A stretch of DNA of 20,418 bases from positions 1 through 20,418 of the IMG/VR virus record IMGVR_UViG_3300008267_000516. The stretch is one strand, 5' to 3'. The position numbers were made by a program, and so were the translations under genes. The notes beneath the pieces were generated by a model. The model ran no database searches. It worked only from the letters and a program-made list of their open reading frames with translations, and was not told the origin of the DNA. This document shows positions 19,453-20,418 of this stretch, piece by piece; position 1 is the first letter of the stretch, and each line of letters starts with the position of its first letter. The DNA is from a virus.

Positions 19453-20418
19453 ATGAGCGAAACCGGCACGGGTGTACCCCCGGGAAGCGTACAAAGCACG
19501 CAGGATGTTTTCGAGCAGATGCTCGCCGCTGATGAAGGCGAAAACGAGCAGCAAGAAACTGAAGGCGTGGATGAGGTGCTTGAGGCAGCGGCCAGCGAGT
19601 CCGACGCCGATAGCGATGAGCAAACCGAAGGCGACGAGGATTCCGAAGAGGCGTCACAGTCGGGCCAGACATTCCGCGTCAAGGTTGACGGGGAAGAAGT
19701 CGAGGTGCCGCTGGATGAGCTTCTGAAGGGATACTCACGCACCGCGGATTACACGCGCAAGACGCAAGCGATTGCAGAGGCACGAAAGCAAGCCGAAGCA
19801 GAGTCTGCGATGGCGCGGGAAGAGCGGCAACGGTATGCGCAGACATTGGAGGCGCTTGACGCGACACTCCGGCAGCTGCAACCGCCCGAGATTGACTGGG
19901 ACAGGCTCTATCAAGAGAACCCGGTTGAGTGGGTGAGACAGCGCGAGGTGATGCGGTCAAGGCAGGAACAGGCCAACTGGGTACAGGCCCAGAAACATGC
20001 CCTGGTGGAGAAGCAGCAGGCTGAAGAGCGCATTGAGACTGAAAAGACCCTCGAGAGCGAGCGCAGCAAGTTGCTGGAAGCACTGCCGGAATGGCGCGAC
20101 GTTGAAAAGGCGCGCACAGAGAAGGCAAAGATCGTCAACTATGCCACCGAAAGACTCGGCTTCACGGTCGAAGAGATTTCGGACATTTATGACGCTCGAG
20201 CCGTGGTAGCTCTTCGTAAGGCCATGCTCTTTGACGAACTGATGAGCAAACGCGATCAGATGCGTCCAAAGATCATGCAGAAGGCTAAGCCGATGAAGGC
20301 TGGTGCCGCCTATGCTCCGCAATCCTCCAAGGTTGTTGCATCCAAGGCAGCTCTTTCTAGACTCGCAAATAGTGGCAGCCACCGCGATGCGGCTGCTGTG
20401 TTTGAACAGTTTATAGAT
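19453..20418 (+). CDS. Scaffolding protein (3' end outside window)
   Basis: At least 322 codons, open to the window end. The N-terminus is very acidic (DEGENEQQETEGVDEVLEAA). Then FRVKVDGEEVEVPLDELLKG and YSRTADYTRKTQAIAEARKQ, the latter typical of phage scaffold proteins, followed by long coiled-coil helices (ERQRYAQTLEALDATLRQL and onward). Scaffold proteins guide capsid assembly and are then released or cut; the major capsid gene normally follows. The C-terminal part (KAALSRLANSGSHRDAAAVF) resembles the helix-rich end that meets capsid protein, so few codons are probably missing. Confidence 0.8.
   Translation, partial: MSETGTGVPPGSVQSTQDVFEQMLAADEGENEQQETEGVDEVLEAAASESDADSDEQTEGDEDSEEASQSGQTFRVKVDGEEVEVPLDELLKGYSRTADYTRKTQAIAEARKQAEAESAMAREERQRYAQTLEALDATLRQLQPPEIDWDRLYQENPVEWVRQREVMRSRQEQANWVQAQKHALVEKQQAEERIETEKTLESERSKLLEALPEWRDVEKARTEKAKIVNYATERLGFTVEEISDIYDARAVVALRKAMLFDELMSKRDQMRPKIMQKAKPMKAGAAYAPQSSKVVASKAALSRLANSGSHRDAAAVFEQFID

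Noticed and set aside
1-20418. tRNA genes, integrase or attachment site
   Set aside because: No cloverleaf with a T-arm consensus, no recombinase motif and no att-like duplication were seen by eye; lysogeny cannot be claimed.

Overview
The window is a contiguous part of a tailed double-stranded DNA bacteriophage (Caudoviricetes), free or integrated. Terminase small and large subunits, a portal protein and the start of a scaffolding protein appear in the usual head-module order, preceded by phage-type replication and early genes. No host housekeeping gene, tRNA, rRNA or integrase is visible. Genes are tightly packed, with many 4-base ATGA or GTGA stop/start overlaps, and most of the window is GC-rich. 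Gene types and composition fit an uncultured phage of an aquatic GC-rich bacterium, probably a proteobacterium; the host is inference only.

Layout. (1) 1-817, plus strand: the tail of an unknown gene, then a calcineurin-like metallophosphoesterase. (2) 3973 down to 818, minus strand: an early operon of ten small genes. It holds a candidate single-stranded-DNA-binding protein with an acidic tail, a Cas4/RecB-like PD-(D/E)XK exonuclease, a DUF3310 protein, and two tiny membrane proteins (41 and 59 aa) that are easy to miss. (3) 3974-4113: a divergent control region with two promoter candidates and two copies of a 15-bp operator-like site. It precedes a YdaS/Cro-type repressor that may be translated from a leaderless mRNA. 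(4) 4114-8470, plus strand: repressor, a three-domain prim-pol/RepA-type helicase, a dense cluster of inverted and direct TGTCCGAA repeats, small hypothetical genes, a PD-(D/E)XK resolvase-like nuclease, a zinc-ribbon protein and the terminase small subunit. (5) 8471-8755: a non-coding gap rich in palindromes, a candidate packaging or late-promoter region. (6) 8756-12325: terminase large subunit, then a cassette of methyltransferase, GT25-like glycosyltransferase, a hidden Lys/Pro-rich microprotein and a GH130-like beta-propeller protein. (7) 12365-20418: portal, an appendage-like structural protein, a Gly/Gln-rich repeat protein, several small Lys-rich proteins, a visibly more AT-rich 493-aa protein, and the scaffold, cut by the window edge.

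How they may work together. The repressor plausibly sets the balance between the leftward recombination/early operon and the rightward replication operon through the paired operators. The prim-pol helicase, SSB-like protein and two nucleases would replicate and process the genome. The terminase packages it through the portal into a scaffold-built head. The glycan-type cassette between terL and portal is not needed for packaging; it probably modifies virion or host-surface sugars and is the most accessory-looking gene block.
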